In this document: in pieces, positions 10,451 to 26,091 of the stretch
How the letters are laid out: each line of letters begins with the position of its first letter
How positions within the stretch are numbered: the first letter of the stretch is position 1
NCBI RefSeq assembly: GCF_021147775.1
Contig: NZ_JAGTPK010000005.1
Location: 124,001 to 188,000, forward strand
Reading direction: 5' to 3'
DNA length: 64,000 nt
Source of the DNA: Pseudomonas californiensis
GTDB taxonomy: Bacteria; Pseudomonadota; Gammaproteobacteria; Pseudomonadales; Pseudomonadaceae
Notes under the pieces: generated by a model
Told to the model about the DNA's origin: nothing
The model's input: the letters and a program-made list of their open reading frames with translations, nothing else
Database searches by the model: none
Position numbers and translations under genes: made by a program

Positions 10451-10475
10451 GTGGCAGAAAGTGGCACGAAGTGGG
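10451..10475 (+). promoter_or_regulatory. MraZ operator: three direct repeats with 10-bp period
   Basis: GTGGC, GTGGC and GTGGG begin at 10451, 10461 and 10471, each separated by 5 bp, just downstream of the -10 box. MraZ in other bacteria binds tandem TGGG-type repeats with 5-bp spacers in its own promoter. The match of spacing and place makes autoregulation likely. Confidence 0.8.
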
Positions 10476-10515
10476 TTTTTTGAGCGCAAAAAGCTGATAT
10501 TTGGAGAATGCGCCT

Positions 10516-10971
10516 GTGTTCCGTGGTGCCAACGCTATCAATCTCGATGCAAAGGGCCGTCTCGCTATGCCGAGCCGGTACCGTGACGAGTTGGATTCGC
10601 GTAGCGCCGGACAACTGATCGTGACCATTGATGCCGTTGATCCCTGCTTGTGTCTTTATCCGCTGTCCGAGTGGGAACTGATTGAGGCAAAACTTCGCGA
10701 TCTCGCCACCTTTCGTGAAGAGAACCGTCGTTTGCAGCGGCTTTTGATTGGTAATGCAGTCGATCTGGAACTCGATGGTAGTGGGCGCTTTCTCGTGCCG
10801 CCGCGTCTTCGCGATTATGCCAAGTTGGATAAGCGCGTGATGCTGGTTGGCCAGCTCAACAAGTTTCAACTGTGGGACGAGGACGCCTGGAATGCTCTTG
10901 CTGATGCTGACCTGGCTGCCATTCAACAACCTGGCGCGATGCCCGACGAATTACGTGACCTGATCCTGTGA
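10516..10971 (+). CDS. mraZ: Transcriptional regulator MraZ
   Basis: The 151-residue protein is the ring-forming DNA-binding repressor that opens most dcw clusters. It has two SpoVT/AbrB-like halves, each with the DxxGR motif: [14 protein letters not shown] (about residue 10) and [14 protein letters not shown] (about residue 90). I chose the GTG at 10516, which follows a GGAG site and gives the conserved FRGANAI N-terminus, rather than an upstream TTG. Its stop overlaps the rsmH start. It probably binds the three repeats at 10451-10475. Confidence 0.95.
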   Translation: MFRGANAINLDAKGRLAMPSRYRDELDSRSAGQLIVTIDAVDPCLCLYPLSEWELIEAKLRDLATFREENRRLQRLLIGNAVDLELDGSGRFLVPPRLRDYAKLDKRVMLVGQLNKFQLWDEDAWNALADADLAAIQQPGAMPDELRDLIL

Positions 10972-11911
10972 CTATAACCAGCGGCTTTACCCACATCACC
11001 GTTCTGCTTGAAGAAGCCGTGGAGGCTCTCGCGTTGCGCGCTGATGGCTGCTATCTGGATGGTACGTTCGGTCGCGGCGGGCACAGCCGGTTGATATTGA
11101 GTCAGCTGGGTACGGAGGGTCGGCTGCTGGGTTTTGACAAGGACCCCCAAGCGATTGCCACAGGGCAAGCGCTAGCGGCCGAAGACGGCCGCTTTGTCAT
11201 TGTGCAGCGCAGTTTTGCAGAATTGGGCTCCGAGGCTCAAGAACGTGGCATTGCGGGCAAAGTCAGCGGCATTCTGTTGGATCTTGGGGTTTCCTCCCCA
11301 CAGTTGGACGATCCTGAGCGCGGCTTCAGCTTCATGAACGATGGCCCGTTGGACATGCGCATGGACCCGACCCGTGGTGTCAGCGCCGCCGAGTTCATTG
11401 CCACCGCACCTGCCGAAGAAATCGCTCGGGTGTTCAAAGAGTATGGCGAAGAGCGCTTTGCAAAGCGCATGGCCAACGCCGTGGTTCAGCGTCGTGAAAT
11501 TCAGCCTTTCGAGCGCACTGCCGACCTTGCGGAAGTGCTCAAGGTGGCAAATCCCGCGTGGGAAAAGGGCAAGAATCCTGCAACGCGTGCTTTTCAGGGC
11601 CTGCGTATTCATGTCAACAACGAGCTGGGCGATCTGGAAGCCGGGCTTGAAGCGGCGCTGGACGCGCTTGAAATCGGTGGCCGTCTGGTGGTCATCAGTT
11701 TCCATTCGCTGGAAGACCGCATCGTCAAACTCTTCATGCGCAAGCTCGCCAAGGGCGAAGCCGATAACATGCCGCGCAACCTGCCTATTCAATACAAGGC
11801 ATTCGAGCCGAAAATCAAGATTCACGGCAAGGCTCAGTTCGCGTCCGATACCGAAACCAAAGCCAATCCACGCTCGCGCAGTGCTGTCATGCGTGTAGCG
11901 GAGAAGCTCAG

Positions 11912-11915
<4 letters not shown>
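10968..11915 (+). CDS. rsmH: 16S rRNA (cytosine1402-N4)-methyltransferase
   Basis: The 315-residue enzyme (formerly MraW) methylates N4 of C1402 in 16S rRNA and works with RsmI on the same base. The SAM-binding motif is [11 protein letters not shown], followed by GFDKDPQA. The catalytic-region [22 protein letters not shown] block is intact, and [11 protein letters not shown] lies near the C-terminus. Starts at GTG, overlapping the mraZ stop (GTGA). It overlaps ftsL in the same way. Confidence 0.96.
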
Positions 11916-13931
<2,016 letters not shown>

Positions 13932-13932
<1 letters not shown>

Positions 13933-15395
13933 TGGCCTCTAATCTAAGCAAGATTTTCGCTCATGCGGAACGCGATCCCCAGATCCGCGAGTTGACACTC
14001 GACAGCCGTAATGTTCGTCCGGGTGATCTGTTTCTGGCCATACCTGGGCTCAAGGTCGATGGTCGCGATCATATAGCTGATGCATTGCAGCGCGGCGCAG
14101 CGGCTGTCGCTTACGAAGCCGAAGGCTCGATCGTGTTGCCGATTACCGATGTGCCACTGATTCCAGTCAAGGGCCTCGCTGCGCAGTTGTCCGACATCGC
14201 TGGCCGCTTTTATGGCGATCCGACACGCCGGCTCAATCTGGTGGGCGTTACCGGTACAAACGGCAAAACCAGCGTGACTCAGTTGGTGGCGCAGGCGCTT
14301 GATCTTCTTGGTCAGCACTGCGGGATTGTCGGCACGTTGGGCACCGGGTTCTACGGTTCCCTGCAGAGCGGTCGTCATACTACGCCGGACCCTATCGCAG
14401 TGCAGGCCACGCTGACTGACCTTCGCAAGGCAGGCGCGCGTGCTGTGGCAATGGAAGTCTCCTCGCATGGTCTGGATCAAGGGCGTGCAACGGCGCTGGC
14501 CTTTGATGTGGCCGTGCTGACCAACCTGTCCCGGGATCATCTGGACTATCACGGCACCATGGAGGCTTACGGCGCAGCAAAGGCGAAGCTGTTTGCATGG
14601 ACCGATCTCAAGTGTCGGGTGATCAACCTCGATGACGCGTTTGGTCGCGAACTGATCGCCGCCCAGCACGAGCCGCGGCTGATCACTTACAGCCTGCTCG
14701 ACAGTTCGGCGTACCTGTATTGCCGCGATGCGATATTCGATGACGAAGGCGTGCGCGCGACGCTCGTCACTCCTCAAGGGCAGCACTTCCTGCGCAGCAC
14801 CCTGTTGGGTCGTTTCAACCTGAGCAATGTGCTGGCTGCGGTCGGCGCGTTGCTGGGGCTGGATTACGCGCTGGATGAAATCCTCAAGGTTCTGCCGAAG
14901 CTCGAAGGGCCGGTTGGCCGTATGCAGCGCCTCGGTGGCGGCGACAAGCCGTTGGTCGTGGTCGATTACGCCCACACCCCGGATGCGCTGGAAAAAGTAC
15001 TCGAAGCACTGCGCCCACACGCCAAGGGCCGCTTGCTGTGCCTGTTCGGTTGCGGCGGTGATCGTGATCGCGGCAAGCGTCCATTGATGGCCGAAGTGGT
15101 CGAGCGTCTCGCTGATGGCGTATGGGTCACCGACGACAATCCTCGCACAGAAGCGCCTTCGCGAATTTTCGACGATATCCGTCCAGGTTTCGTGAACCCT
15201 GAAAAAGCATGCTTCGTGGAAGGCCGTGGCCAGGCGATTGCCGACCTGATCGCATCCGCGAGTGCTGACGATGTGGTCGTCCTTGCGGGCAAGGGCCACG
15301 AGGATTACCAGGAAATCGATACCCAGCGTGTCGTTTTCTCCGATCTGGACGAAGCCGCCAAGGCTCTGGCCTCCTGGGAGCCTGCAAATGCTTAA
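13932..15395 (+). CDS. murE: UDP-MurNAc-L-Ala-D-Glu:meso-diaminopimelate ligase
   Basis: The 487-residue cytoplasmic ligase adds meso-diaminopimelate to UDP-MurNAc-dipeptide using ATP. The P-loop is GVTGTNGKTSVTQ. The DNPR motif (VTDDNPRTEAP, near residue 400) is the known mark of specificity for meso-DAP rather than lysine. I chose the ATG at 13932, which overlaps the ftsI stop, over the TTG one codon before it. Overlaps murF by 8 bp. Confidence 0.96.
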
Positions 15396-16758
15396 GTCAC
15401 TGACCTTCAGCGAACTGCTCGGGCCGCTCGATGCAAGACTCGTCGGCGAAGACTGCAGCTTTGATCATGTCAGCACCGACAGCCGCGCCATAAAACCTGG
15501 TCAGTTGTTCGTCGCGCTGACCGGTCCGCGTTTCGATGGGCACGAATATCTGGAGCAGGTTGCTGCCAAAGGTGCAGTCGGTGCGTTGGTCGAGCGGGAA
15601 GTTGAAGGCTGTGTCTTGCCACAACTGGTGGTCCTCGACGCGCGCAAGGCTCTGGCTCAGTTAGGCGCGATGAATCGCAATGCATTTGTCGACAGGCCTG
15701 TGGCGGCAGTCACGGGCTCCAGTGGCAAGACCACTGTCAAAGAAATGCTTGCCAGCATTCTGCGCACGCGCGGTCCTGTGCTGGCGACGCGTGGCAACCT
15801 GAATAACGAACTCGGTGTCCCGCTGACGCTGCTGGAACTGACGCCTGAATACACCTCGGCAGTCATTGAACTGGGCGCTTCTCGCGTTGGCGAGATTGCC
15901 TTTACCGTCAGCCTTGCCAAGCCGCATGTGGTCATGATCACCAACGCAGGAACCGCCCATGTCGGAGAGTTCGGCGGGCCGGACAAAATTGTCCAGGCCA
16001 AGGGCGAGATTATCGAAGGCCTTGATGAAAACGGCATTGCGGTCCTGAACCTGGACGACAAGGCCTTCCCTGTATGGAACAAGCGCGCGGGCAGTCGCAA
16101 GGTGTTGAGCTTTTCGCTGAGCAACCCTTCAGCTGATCTGCACGCCAGCGAGCTCAATGTCGATGCTCGCGGTTGCCCTGGCTTCACATTGAACAGCCCG
16201 CTGGGCGCTGCGCCAGTACAACTTAATCTGTTGGGCGCGCATAACGTGACCAACGCGCTGACTGCCGCTGCTGCAGCGTATGCGCTGGGCGTCTCTCTGG
16301 ACGGCATCGTCAGCGGCCTGAACAACGTTCAGCCGGTCAAGGGCCGCACGGTTTCGCAGATCGCCAGCAACGGCATGCGCGTCATCGACGACACCTACAA
16401 CGCCAACCCTTCATCTATCAATGCCGCCGTCGATATTCTCGCCGGTTTTCCTGGGCGTACCGTCCTGGTGCTGGGCGATATCGGCGAGCTGGGTGAGTGG
16501 GCCGAACAGGGCCACCACGACGTGGGTGCTTATGCGGCTGGAAAGGTTTCGGCCCTGTACGCCGTTGGCCCGCTGATGACGCATGCGGTCAGCGCATTCG
16601 GCAAGGACGCGCATCACTTTGCCAGTCAGGCAGAGCTGATCGCAGCGCTGGGCGCCGAACAGGATCCTCATACCACTTTACTGATCAAGGGCTCGCGTAG
16701 CGCTGCGATGGAAAACGTCGTGGCTGCTTTGTGCGGTTCTAGCCTGGAGAAACATTAA
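15388..16758 (+). CDS. murF: UDP-MurNAc-tripeptide:D-alanyl-D-alanine ligase
   Basis: The 456-residue Mur ligase adds the D-Ala-D-Ala dipeptide, made by DdlB further along the cluster, to complete the pentapeptide. The ATP loop is [13 protein letters not shown]. The middle-domain [16 protein letters not shown] motif and the C-terminal [10 protein letters not shown] motif are typical. The start at 15388 ([10 protein letters not shown]) gives the family N-terminus; a longer in-frame extension inside murE is rejected. Its TAA overlaps the mraY ATG by one base. Confidence 0.96.
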   Translation: MLKSLTFSELLGPLDARLVGEDCSFDHVSTDSRAIKPGQLFVALTGPRFDGHEYLEQVAAKGAVGALVEREVEGCVLPQLVVLDARKALAQLGAMNRNAFVDRPVAAVTGSSGKTTVKEMLASILRTRGPVLATRGNLNNELGVPLTLLELTPEYTSAVIELGASRVGEIAFTVSLAKPHVVMITNAGTAHVGEFGGPDKIVQAKGEIIEGLDENGIAVLNLDDKAFPVWNKRAGSRKVLSFSLSNPSADLHASELNVDARGCPGFTLNSPLGAAPVQLNLLGAHNVTNALTAAAAAYALGVSLDGIVSGLNNVQPVKGRTVSQIASNGMRVIDDTYNANPSSINAAVDILAGFPGRTVLVLGDIGELGEWAEQGHHDVGAYAAGKVSALYAVGPLMTHAVSAFGKDAHHFASQAELIAALGAEQDPHTTLLIKGSRSAAMENVVAALCGSSLEKH

Positions 16759-17840
16759 TGCTGCTGCTGTTGGCCGAGTTTTTACAACAGTTCTATAAGG
16801 GCTTCGCGGTCTTTCAATACCTCTCGCTGCGCGGGATTCTCGGCGTGCTCACCGCGCTGACGTTGTCGCTGTGCCTTGGGCCCTGGATGATCCGTACTCT
16901 GCAAATGCGCCAGATCGGTCAGTCCGTGCGTAATGACGGTCCGCAATCGCATCTGTCCAAGTCGGGCACGCCGACCATGGGCGGCGCGTTGATTCTTTCG
17001 TCGATTGGTATCAGTACCCTGCTGTGGGCAGACCTCAGCAACCGCTATGTCTGGGTCGTGCTACTGGTCACGTTTCTGTTCGGTGCCATCGGTTGGGTTG
17101 ATGATTACCGCAAAGTGATCGAAAAAAACTCGCGGGGTCTGCCAAGCCGTTGGAAGTATTTCTGGCAGTCCGTGTTCGGCCTTGGGGCAGCGATTTTTCT
17201 TTATACGACTGCGCCATCAGCCACTGAAACCACGCTGATCGTGCCGATGCTCAAGGATGTCCGGATCCCGCTCGGTATAGGCTTTGTGGTGCTGACCTAT
17301 TTCGTGATCGTAGGCTCCAGTAACGCGGTGAATCTCACTGACGGTCTGGATGGCCTCGCGATCATGCCGACCGTGATGGTGGGGGGTGCCTTGGGCATCT
17401 TCTGCTATCTGTCTGGCAACGTGAAGTTTGCCGAGTACCTGCTGATACCTTACGTGCCGGGGGCGGGCGAACTGATTGTGTTCTCTGGAGCGCTGATTGG
17501 TGCCGGGCTAGGGTTTCTCTGGTTCAACACGTATCCGGCCCAGGTGTTCATGGGTGATGTCGGCGCACTGGCGCTGGGCGCTGCACTGGGCACGATGGCC
17601 GTCATTGTCCGTCAGGAAATGGTGCTGTTCATCATGGGCGGTGTGTTCGTGATGGAAACACTTTCAGTCGTGATTCAGGTCGCTTCTTTCAAGCTGACCG
17701 GTCGCCGAGTTTTCCGAATGGCGCCCATACACCATCACTTTGAACTCAAAGGCTGGCCCGAGCCACGCGTGATCGTCCGTTTCTGGATCATTACCGTGAT
17801 TCTGGTGCTGATCGGCCTTGCCACGCTGAAACTGAGGTAA
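16758..17840 (+). CDS. mraY: Phospho-MurNAc-pentapeptide transferase
   Basis: The 360-residue integral membrane enzyme moves phospho-MurNAc-pentapeptide to undecaprenyl phosphate, giving lipid I. About ten membrane spans are visible. The catalytic aspartate motifs are [13 protein letters not shown] and [14 protein letters not shown]. The cytoplasmic [13 protein letters not shown] motif near the C-terminus is also intact. The start is coupled to murF. A 5-bp gap separates it from murD. Confidence 0.97.
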   Translation: MLLLLAEFLQQFYKGFAVFQYLSLRGILGVLTALTLSLCLGPWMIRTLQMRQIGQSVRNDGPQSHLSKSGTPTMGGALILSSIGISTLLWADLSNRYVWVVLLVTFLFGAIGWVDDYRKVIEKNSRGLPSRWKYFWQSVFGLGAAIFLYTTAPSATETTLIVPMLKDVRIPLGIGFVVLTYFVIVGSSNAVNLTDGLDGLAIMPTVMVGGALGIFCYLSGNVKFAEYLLIPYVPGAGELIVFSGALIGAGLGFLWFNTYPAQVFMGDVGALALGAALGTMAVIVRQEMVLFIMGGVFVMETLSVVIQVASFKLTGRRVFRMAPIHHHFELKGWPEPRVIVRFWIITVILVLIGLATLKLR

Positions 17841-17845
17841 GACGA

Positions 17846-19192
17846 GTGTCCCTGATCGTTTCCGACCGCTTCCGCATTGTCGTGGGTCTAGGCAAAAGCG
17901 GCATGTCCCTGGTTCGCTTCCTGGCGAACCGGGGCGTGTCCTTTGCTGTGGCCGACACGCGGGAGAATCCGCCGGAGCTCGAGACGTTGCGTCGTGATTA
18001 TCCGCAGGTGGAAGTGCGTTGTGGCGAACTGGACGTCGAGTTTCTGTGCCGTGCCGATGAGCTTTATGTCAGCCCAGGCCTGGCACTGGCTACGCCTGCG
18101 CTTCAGCAGGCCCAGGCGCGTGGCGTCAAAATGGCAGGTGATATCGAACTGTTCGCGCGTTACGCGAAGGCGCCTGTCGTTGCAATAACCGGCTCCAATG
18201 CGAAAAGCACGGTGACCACGCTGGTCGGCGAGATGGCTGCAGCGGCGGGCAAGCGTGTGGCGGTTGGCGGCAACCTCGGTACGCCTGCGCTGGACCTGCT
18301 CAGCGATGACGTCGAGCTGTACGTGATGGAGCTCTCCAGCTTCCAGCTCGAAACCACTGACCAGCTGAACGCTGAAGTGGCGACCGTGCTGAATATCAGT
18401 GAAGACCACATGGACCGCTACAGCGGCCTGCCTGCCTACCATCTGGCCAAGCACCGCGTATTCCGTGGCGCTCGTCAGGTGGTGGTGAATCGTCAGGACG
18501 CGCTTTCGCGTCCGTTGATCGGTGAAGGTCTGCCGTGCTGGACGTTTGGCCTCAACAAGCCTGATTTCCACGGTTTCGGTCTGCGTGAAGAGGGCGGTGA
18601 AAAGTACCTCGCGTTCCAGTTCGAGAACCTGATGCCCGTCAGCGAGCTTAAGGTCCGTGGTGCGCACAATCATGCCAACGCGCTGGCCGCGCTGGCGCTG
18701 GGACACGCCGTCGGGCTGCCTTTTGACGCGATGCTCGCCAGTCTGCGCACCTTCACTGGGCTTGAGCACCGCTGCCAATGGCTGCGTGAGCGTGCCGGTG
18801 TTCATTATTACAACGACTCCAAGGCGACCAATGTGGGCGCAGCGCTCGCAGCCATCGAAGGCCTTGGTGCCGATATCGACGGCAAGTTGGTATTGATCGC
18901 CGGTGGCGACGGCAAGGGCGCGGACTTCAATGGTCTGCGTAAAGCTGTGGCGGCGCATTGCCGCGCCGTGGTGCTGCTGGGGCGTGATGCTGACCTGATC
19001 GCGCAAGCCCTGGGTGAGGCCGCGCCGCTGGTACGCGTCGACTCACTGCAGGCAGCAGTGGAACGTGCTGCTGCGCTGGCCGAAAGCGGCGACGCGGTGC
19101 TGCTGTCGCCCGCCTGCGCCAGTCTCGATATGTTCAAGAATTATGAAGAGCGCGGACGTGTGTTCGCGCAGGCAGTGGAGAGCTTGTCATGA
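17846..19192 (+). CDS. murD: UDP-MurNAc-L-alanine:D-glutamate ligase
   Basis: The 448-residue ligase adds D-glutamate to UDP-MurNAc-L-Ala. The Rossmann-like N-terminal domain opens with VVGLGKSGMSLVRFL. The ATP loop is AITGSNAKSTVTT, and the C-terminal domain carries YYNDSKATNVGAALAA. The start is GTG at 17846. The end overlaps ftsW by 4 bp (ATGA). Confidence 0.96.
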   Translation: MSLIVSDRFRIVVGLGKSGMSLVRFLANRGVSFAVADTRENPPELETLRRDYPQVEVRCGELDVEFLCRADELYVSPGLALATPALQQAQARGVKMAGDIELFARYAKAPVVAITGSNAKSTVTTLVGEMAAAAGKRVAVGGNLGTPALDLLSDDVELYVMELSSFQLETTDQLNAEVATVLNISEDHMDRYSGLPAYHLAKHRVFRGARQVVVNRQDALSRPLIGEGLPCWTFGLNKPDFHGFGLREEGGEKYLAFQFENLMPVSELKVRGAHNHANALAALALGHAVGLPFDAMLASLRTFTGLEHRCQWLRERAGVHYYNDSKATNVGAALAAIEGLGADIDGKLVLIAGGDGKGADFNGLRKAVAAHCRAVVLLGRDADLIAQALGEAAPLVRVDSLQAAVERAAALAESGDAVLLSPACASLDMFKNYEERGRVFAQAVESLS

Positions 19193-20403
19193 TCTTCGGT
19201 GTGATCAAGCCGTATCCATCGCCCCTGATCAGTGGGCGGGGCATCGACCTCGACTTCCCTATGCTGGTGGGTTGCCTTGCGTTGTTGGGCCTGGGTCTGG
19301 TGATGATCACTTCGGCCTCGTCCGAAGTCGCGGCCATGCAGTCAGGCAATACGCTGTACATGATGACGCGTCACCTGGTCTATCTGTTGATCGGTCTGGG
19401 CGCCTGTGGCGTGACCATGATGATTCCGGTAGCAACCTGGCAGCGTCTGGGCTGGCTGATGCTGATCGGCGCCTTTGGCCTCCTGCTGTTGGTGCTGGTG
19501 CCCGGCATCGGACGCGAAGTGAACGGTTCGATGCGCTGGATCGGCTTTGGCGCGTTCAACGTGCAACCGTCGGAAATCGCCAAGGTGTTCGTGGTGATCT
19601 TCCTGGCCGGTTACCTGATTCGTCGTCAGCAGGAAGTACGTGAAAGCTGGATGGGCTTCTTCAAACCGTTCATCGTCCTGTTGCCGATGGCAGGTCTTCT
19701 GCTGATGGAGCCTGACTTCGGTGCGACCGTCGTGATGATGGGCTCGGCTGCGGCGATGCTGTTCCTGGGCGGTGTCGGTCTGTTCCGCTTTTCGTTGATG
19801 GTGGTGCTGGCTGTCGCTTCCGTAGTGGTGCTGGTACAGGCCCAGCCTTATCGTATGGCGCGATTGACCAACTTTACCGACCCGTGGGCTGACCAGTTCG
19901 GTTCTGGCTATCAGTTGACTCAGGCGCTGATCGCCTTCGGTCGTGGCGAATGGTTTGGCGTTGGTCTGGGTAACAGCATCCAGAAGCAGTTCTATTTGCC
20001 TGAAGCGCACACTGACTTTGTGTTCTCGGTGCTTGCCGAAGAGTTGGGCGTCATTGGTTCGCTGCTCACTGTCGGCCTGTTTCTGTTCGTCAGTATTCGT
20101 GGCATGTACATCGGCATGTGGGCAGAAAGAGCCAAGCAGTTCTTCGGTGCTTATGTGGCTTACGGTCTGTCCTTTCTGTGGATTGGTCAGTTCCTGATCA
20201 ACATCGGCGTTAACGTCGGTCTGCTGCCGACCAAGGGCCTGACCCTGCCTTTCCTCAGCTACGGCGGCAGCTCGCTGGTGATCTGCTGCGCGAGTCTTGG
20301 TTTGCTGTTGCGAATCGAGTGGGAGTCGCGCAACAACATGGGCAGTGAGGAAGCCGAGTTCAAGGAAAGCGACTTCGCCGAGGAGACGCCGCATGGACGC
20401 TAA
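19189..20403 (+). CDS. ftsW: Septal peptidoglycan glycosyltransferase FtsW
   Basis: The 404-residue SEDS-family membrane protein polymerises lipid II at the septum together with FtsI. About ten spans are visible. Family signatures present include SMRWIGFGAFNVQPSEIAKV, LMEPDFGATVVMM with the conserved aspartate, and GLLPTKGLTLPFLSYGGSS near the C-terminus. The last 25 residues are acidic and cytoplasmic. Overlaps murD and murG, both by a few bases. Confidence 0.96.
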   Translation: MIFGVIKPYPSPLISGRGIDLDFPMLVGCLALLGLGLVMITSASSEVAAMQSGNTLYMMTRHLVYLLIGLGACGVTMMIPVATWQRLGWLMLIGAFGLLLLVLVPGIGREVNGSMRWIGFGAFNVQPSEIAKVFVVIFLAGYLIRRQQEVRESWMGFFKPFIVLLPMAGLLLMEPDFGATVVMMGSAAAMLFLGGVGLFRFSLMVVLAVASVVVLVQAQPYRMARLTNFTDPWADQFGSGYQLTQALIAFGRGEWFGVGLGNSIQKQFYLPEAHTDFVFSVLAEELGVIGSLLTVGLFLFVSIRGMYIGMWAERAKQFFGAYVAYGLSFLWIGQFLINIGVNVGLLPTKGLTLPFLSYGGSSLVICCASLGLLLRIEWESRNNMGSEEAEFKESDFAEETPHGR

Positions 20404-21455
20404 TGTGCTGATCATGGCAGGCGGAACCGGCGGGCATGTCTTCCCGGCGCTGGCCTGCGCACGTGAATTCCAGGCCCGCGGCTACAAGGTTCATTGGCTG
20501 GGCACGCCTCGCGGCATCGAAAACGAACTGGTGCCGCAAGCGGGCTTGCCTCTGCACCTGATCAACGTGACCGGTCTGCGCGGCAAGGGCCGGTTGTCGT
20601 TGCTCAAGGCGCCGCTGATGCTGGTCAAGGCCCTGCTGCAGGCGCGCAAGGTTGTACGCGAGCTTAAGCCAGTCTGCGTGGTCGGTTTTGGTGGCTATGT
20701 CACAGGTCCGGGTGGCCTTGCCGCGAAGTTGGCCGGTGTGCCGTTGATCATCCACGAGCAGAACGCTGTGGCCGGTACTGCCAATCGCAGCCTGGCATCG
20801 TTCGCCAGCCGCGTGTGCGAGGCGTTTCCGAACACGTTCGCTGCGTCGGCCAAGCGCCGTACCACCGGCAACCCGGTTCGCGCCGAGCTGTTTTTCGAAA
20901 CACCTCGACAGGCTCTCGCTGGCCGCAAGGCTCGGCTGTTGATCCTGGGCGGCAGTCTGGGCGCCGAGCCGTTGAACAAATTGTTGCCTGAGGCGCTGGC
21001 TCAGTTGCCTCAGGATATCCGGCCTGAAGTGTTTCATCAGGCTGGCAAGAACCACGACGAGATCACTGTCGAGCGCTATCGCTCCGTGGGCGTCGAGGCG
21101 CAAGTCGCGCCATTCATTCAGAACATGGCTCAGGCGTACAGCTGGGCCGATCTGGTGGTCTGCCGCGCAGGTGCGCTGACCATCAGTGAACTGGCGGCCG
21201 CTGGCCTGCCTTCATTGTTGATACCGCTGCCCCACGCGATTGATGACCATCAGTCTCGTAATGCTGACTATCTGGCTCGCGAAGGCGCAGCCTTTGTCAT
21301 GCCGCAAGCGACAACTGGCGTCGCCGAAATGGCCGCTCGCCTGAAAGAGGTTTTGATGCAACCCGAACAATTGAACAGCATGGCCCGCACGGCACGTCGC
21401 CTGGCCAAGCCTGATGCAACCAGCACCGTAGTCGATACCTGTGTGGAGGTGGTCA

Positions 21456-21463
<8 letters not shown>
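20393..21463 (+). CDS. murG: UDP-GlcNAc:lipid I GlcNAc transferase
   Basis: The 356-residue GT28 glycosyltransferase converts lipid I into lipid II on the inner face of the membrane. The N-terminal loop [14 protein letters not shown] and the second glycine-rich loop [14 protein letters not shown] are present. So is the UDP-GlcNAc-binding [20 protein letters not shown] region. I chose the ATG at 20393 ([11 protein letters not shown]) over a longer frame running back into ftsW. Overlaps murC by 8 bp. Confidence 0.96.
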
Positions 21464-23872
<2,409 letters not shown>

Positions 23873-23875
23873 GGC

Positions 23876-24742
23876 ATGTACGGCGCTTCGGCACGTCAAC
23901 AGCCACCCGCTCCCGGCCGCAAGCCGGTACCGCGTGGCGCCAGCCGGATGGTGGCCAAGGAGCCGCTGTCGTCGCGCATGCCGAAGGCCAACTTCAGTTT
24001 TCTGAAGCGCCTGTTCTGGCCCGTGATGTTGGTGATTCTGGGCTTTGCCACGTACGAAGGCGCCCAGCGTCTGTTGCCGTATGCCGATCGTCCGATCACC
24101 CGCATCAATGTGCAGGGCGATCTGAGTTACATCAGCCAGCAGGCTGTGCAGCAACGTATTGCGCCGTTCGTGGCATCGAGCTTCTTCAAGATCGACCTCG
24201 CGGCCATGCGCACCGAGCTGGAACAGATGCCATGGATTGCACACGCCGAAGTCCGGCGTGTCTGGCCGGATCAGGTGGTGATTCGTCTGGAAGAACAATT
24301 GCCGGTTGCCCGATGGGGTGACGAGGCGTTACTGAATAACCAGGGGCAGGCTTTCACACCACGTGAATTGTCCAACTATGAACATCTTCCCCAGTTGTTT
24401 GGCCCACAGCGGGCTCAGCAGCAGGTGATGCAGCAGTACCAGGTGTTGAGTCAGATGTTGCGCCCAATGGGGTTCTCCATCGTGCGCCTGGAACTGCGCG
24501 AGCGCGGCAGCTGGTTCCTGACAACAGGTGCCGGTAGTGCTGGCCCGGGTATTGAGTTGCTGCTGGGACGCGATCATCTGGTCGAAAAAATGCGCCGCTT
24601 CATCGCGATTTACGACAAGACGCTTAAAGAACAAATCACGAACATTGCGCGCGTCGACCTGCGTTATTCCAACGGCCTTGCGGTCGGCTGGCGTGAACAG
24701 GCAGCGCCGACGACGGACAAACCCGCCGTCGCGAAGAATTGA
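23876..24742 (+). CDS. ftsQ: Cell division protein FtsQ
   Basis: The 288-residue bitopic protein links FtsL/FtsB and other divisome parts. It has a cytoplasmic basic tail (residues 1-45), one membrane span (about 46-64, [17 protein letters not shown]), a POTRA domain starting [20 protein letters not shown], and a C-terminal beta domain. The ATG at 23876 follows closely on ddlB. It is 14 bp upstream of ftsA. Confidence 0.94.
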   Translation: MYGASARQQPPAPGRKPVPRGASRMVAKEPLSSRMPKANFSFLKRLFWPVMLVILGFATYEGAQRLLPYADRPITRINVQGDLSYISQQAVQQRIAPFVASSFFKIDLAAMRTELEQMPWIAHAEVRRVWPDQVVIRLEEQLPVARWGDEALLNNQGQAFTPRELSNYEHLPQLFGPQRAQQQVMQQYQVLSQMLRPMGFSIVRLELRERGSWFLTTGAGSAGPGIELLLGRDHLVEKMRRFIAIYDKTLKEQITNIARVDLRYSNGLAVGWREQAAPTTDKPAVAKN

Positions 24743-24756
24743 TAAGAGGCAGGACC

Positions 24757-26013
24757 ATGGCAAATGTGCAAAGCGGCAAAATGATCGTCGGGCTGGATAT
24801 CGGTACCTCCAAGGTGGTGGCACTGGTAGGCGAAGTCGCGGCCGATGGATCGCTGGAAATCGTGGGCATTGGTACTCATCCTTCCCGCGGCCTGAAGAAG
24901 GGCGTGGTGGTGAATATCGAGTCCACCGTGCAGTCGATCCAGCGCGCGGTCGAAGAAGCCCAACTGATGGCGGGCTGCCGCATTCACTCTGCATTTGTTG
25001 GTGTTGCAGGCAACCACATTCGCAGCCTGAACTCCCACGGCATCGTGGCGATTCGCGACCGCGAAGTAAGCTCTGCGGATCTGGAGCGGGTGCTGGACGC
25101 TGCGCAGGCCGTTGCCATTCCTGCCGATCAGCGTGTTTTGCACACGCTACCTCAGGACTACGTGATCGATAACCAGGAAGGCGTACGTGAGCCGCTGGGC
25201 ATGTCGGGCGTTCGTCTGGAAGCCAAAGTGCATGTGGTGACCTGCGCGGTAAACGCTGCTCAGAATATCGAGAAGTGCGTGCGTCGCTGCGGCCTGGAAG
25301 TCGACGACATCATTCTCGAGCAACTGGCTTCGGCGTACTCGGTCCTGACCGATGACGAAAAAGAGCTGGGCGTCTGCCTGGTCGACATCGGCGGCGGCAC
25401 TACAGATATCGCGATCTTTACTGAAGGCGCGATTCGTCACACCGCAGTGATCCCGATTGCCGGCGATCAGGTCACCAACGACATCGCGATGGCGTTGCGT
25501 ACACCGACCCAATACGCCGAAGAAATCAAGATTCGTTATGCCTGCGCCCTGGCCAAATTGGCGGGCGCTGGCGAAACCATCAAAGTGCCGAGCGTGGGCG
25601 ACCGCCCACCTCGCGAGCTGTCGCGTCAGGCCCTGGCCGAAGTGGTAGAGCCTCGTTACGACGAGCTGTTCACCCTGATCCAGGCCGAACTGCGTCGCAG
25701 CGGTTACGAAGATCTGATCCCGGCCGGCATCGTGCTGACCGGTGGTACCTCGAAAATGGAAGGTGCGGTTGAACTGGCCGAGGAAATCTTCCACATGCCG
25801 GTGCGCCTGGGCGTACCGCATAGCGTCAAAGGGCTCGCTGATGTCGTCCGCAACCCGATCTACTCCACAGGCGTAGGCCTGTTGTTGTACGGGCTGCAGA
25901 AACAATCTGACGGCATTTCGCTGTCGGGGATTGTCGGCAACAGCAGTTACGGCGACGAACCCAAGGCACCGGTGCTTGAGCGTATCAAGCGCTGGGTCCA
26001 GGGCAATTTCTGA
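24757..26013 (+). CDS. ftsA: Cell division protein FtsA
   Basis: The 418-residue actin-like ATPase tethers FtsZ to the membrane and recruits later division proteins. The actin-fold phosphate loops are visible as GLDIGTSKVVALVGE and LVDIGGGTTDIAIF, with GIVLTGGTSKMEG in the adenosine region. The C-terminus ends in a short amphipathic helix (VLERIKRWVQGNF) that inserts into the membrane. The start at 24757 has an AGAGG site. The longer form from 24739 is less likely. Confidence 0.97.
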   Translation: MANVQSGKMIVGLDIGTSKVVALVGEVAADGSLEIVGIGTHPSRGLKKGVVVNIESTVQSIQRAVEEAQLMAGCRIHSAFVGVAGNHIRSLNSHGIVAIRDREVSSADLERVLDAAQAVAIPADQRVLHTLPQDYVIDNQEGVREPLGMSGVRLEAKVHVVTCAVNAAQNIEKCVRRCGLEVDDIILEQLASAYSVLTDDEKELGVCLVDIGGGTTDIAIFTEGAIRHTAVIPIAGDQVTNDIAMALRTPTQYAEEIKIRYACALAKLAGAGETIKVPSVGDRPPRELSRQALAEVVEPRYDELFTLIQAELRRSGYEDLIPAGIVLTGGTSKMEGAVELAEEIFHMPVRLGVPHSVKGLADVVRNPIYSTGVGLLLYGLQKQSDGISLSGIVGNSSYGDEPKAPVLERIKRWVQGNF

Positions 26014-26091
26014 GTTTCAAGGTTTCAAGGCTCCACAAGCAGTAGCGGCAGGCAGTAGGCAAATAAACTAGAGAGCGGAAGGAGAGAGAAA

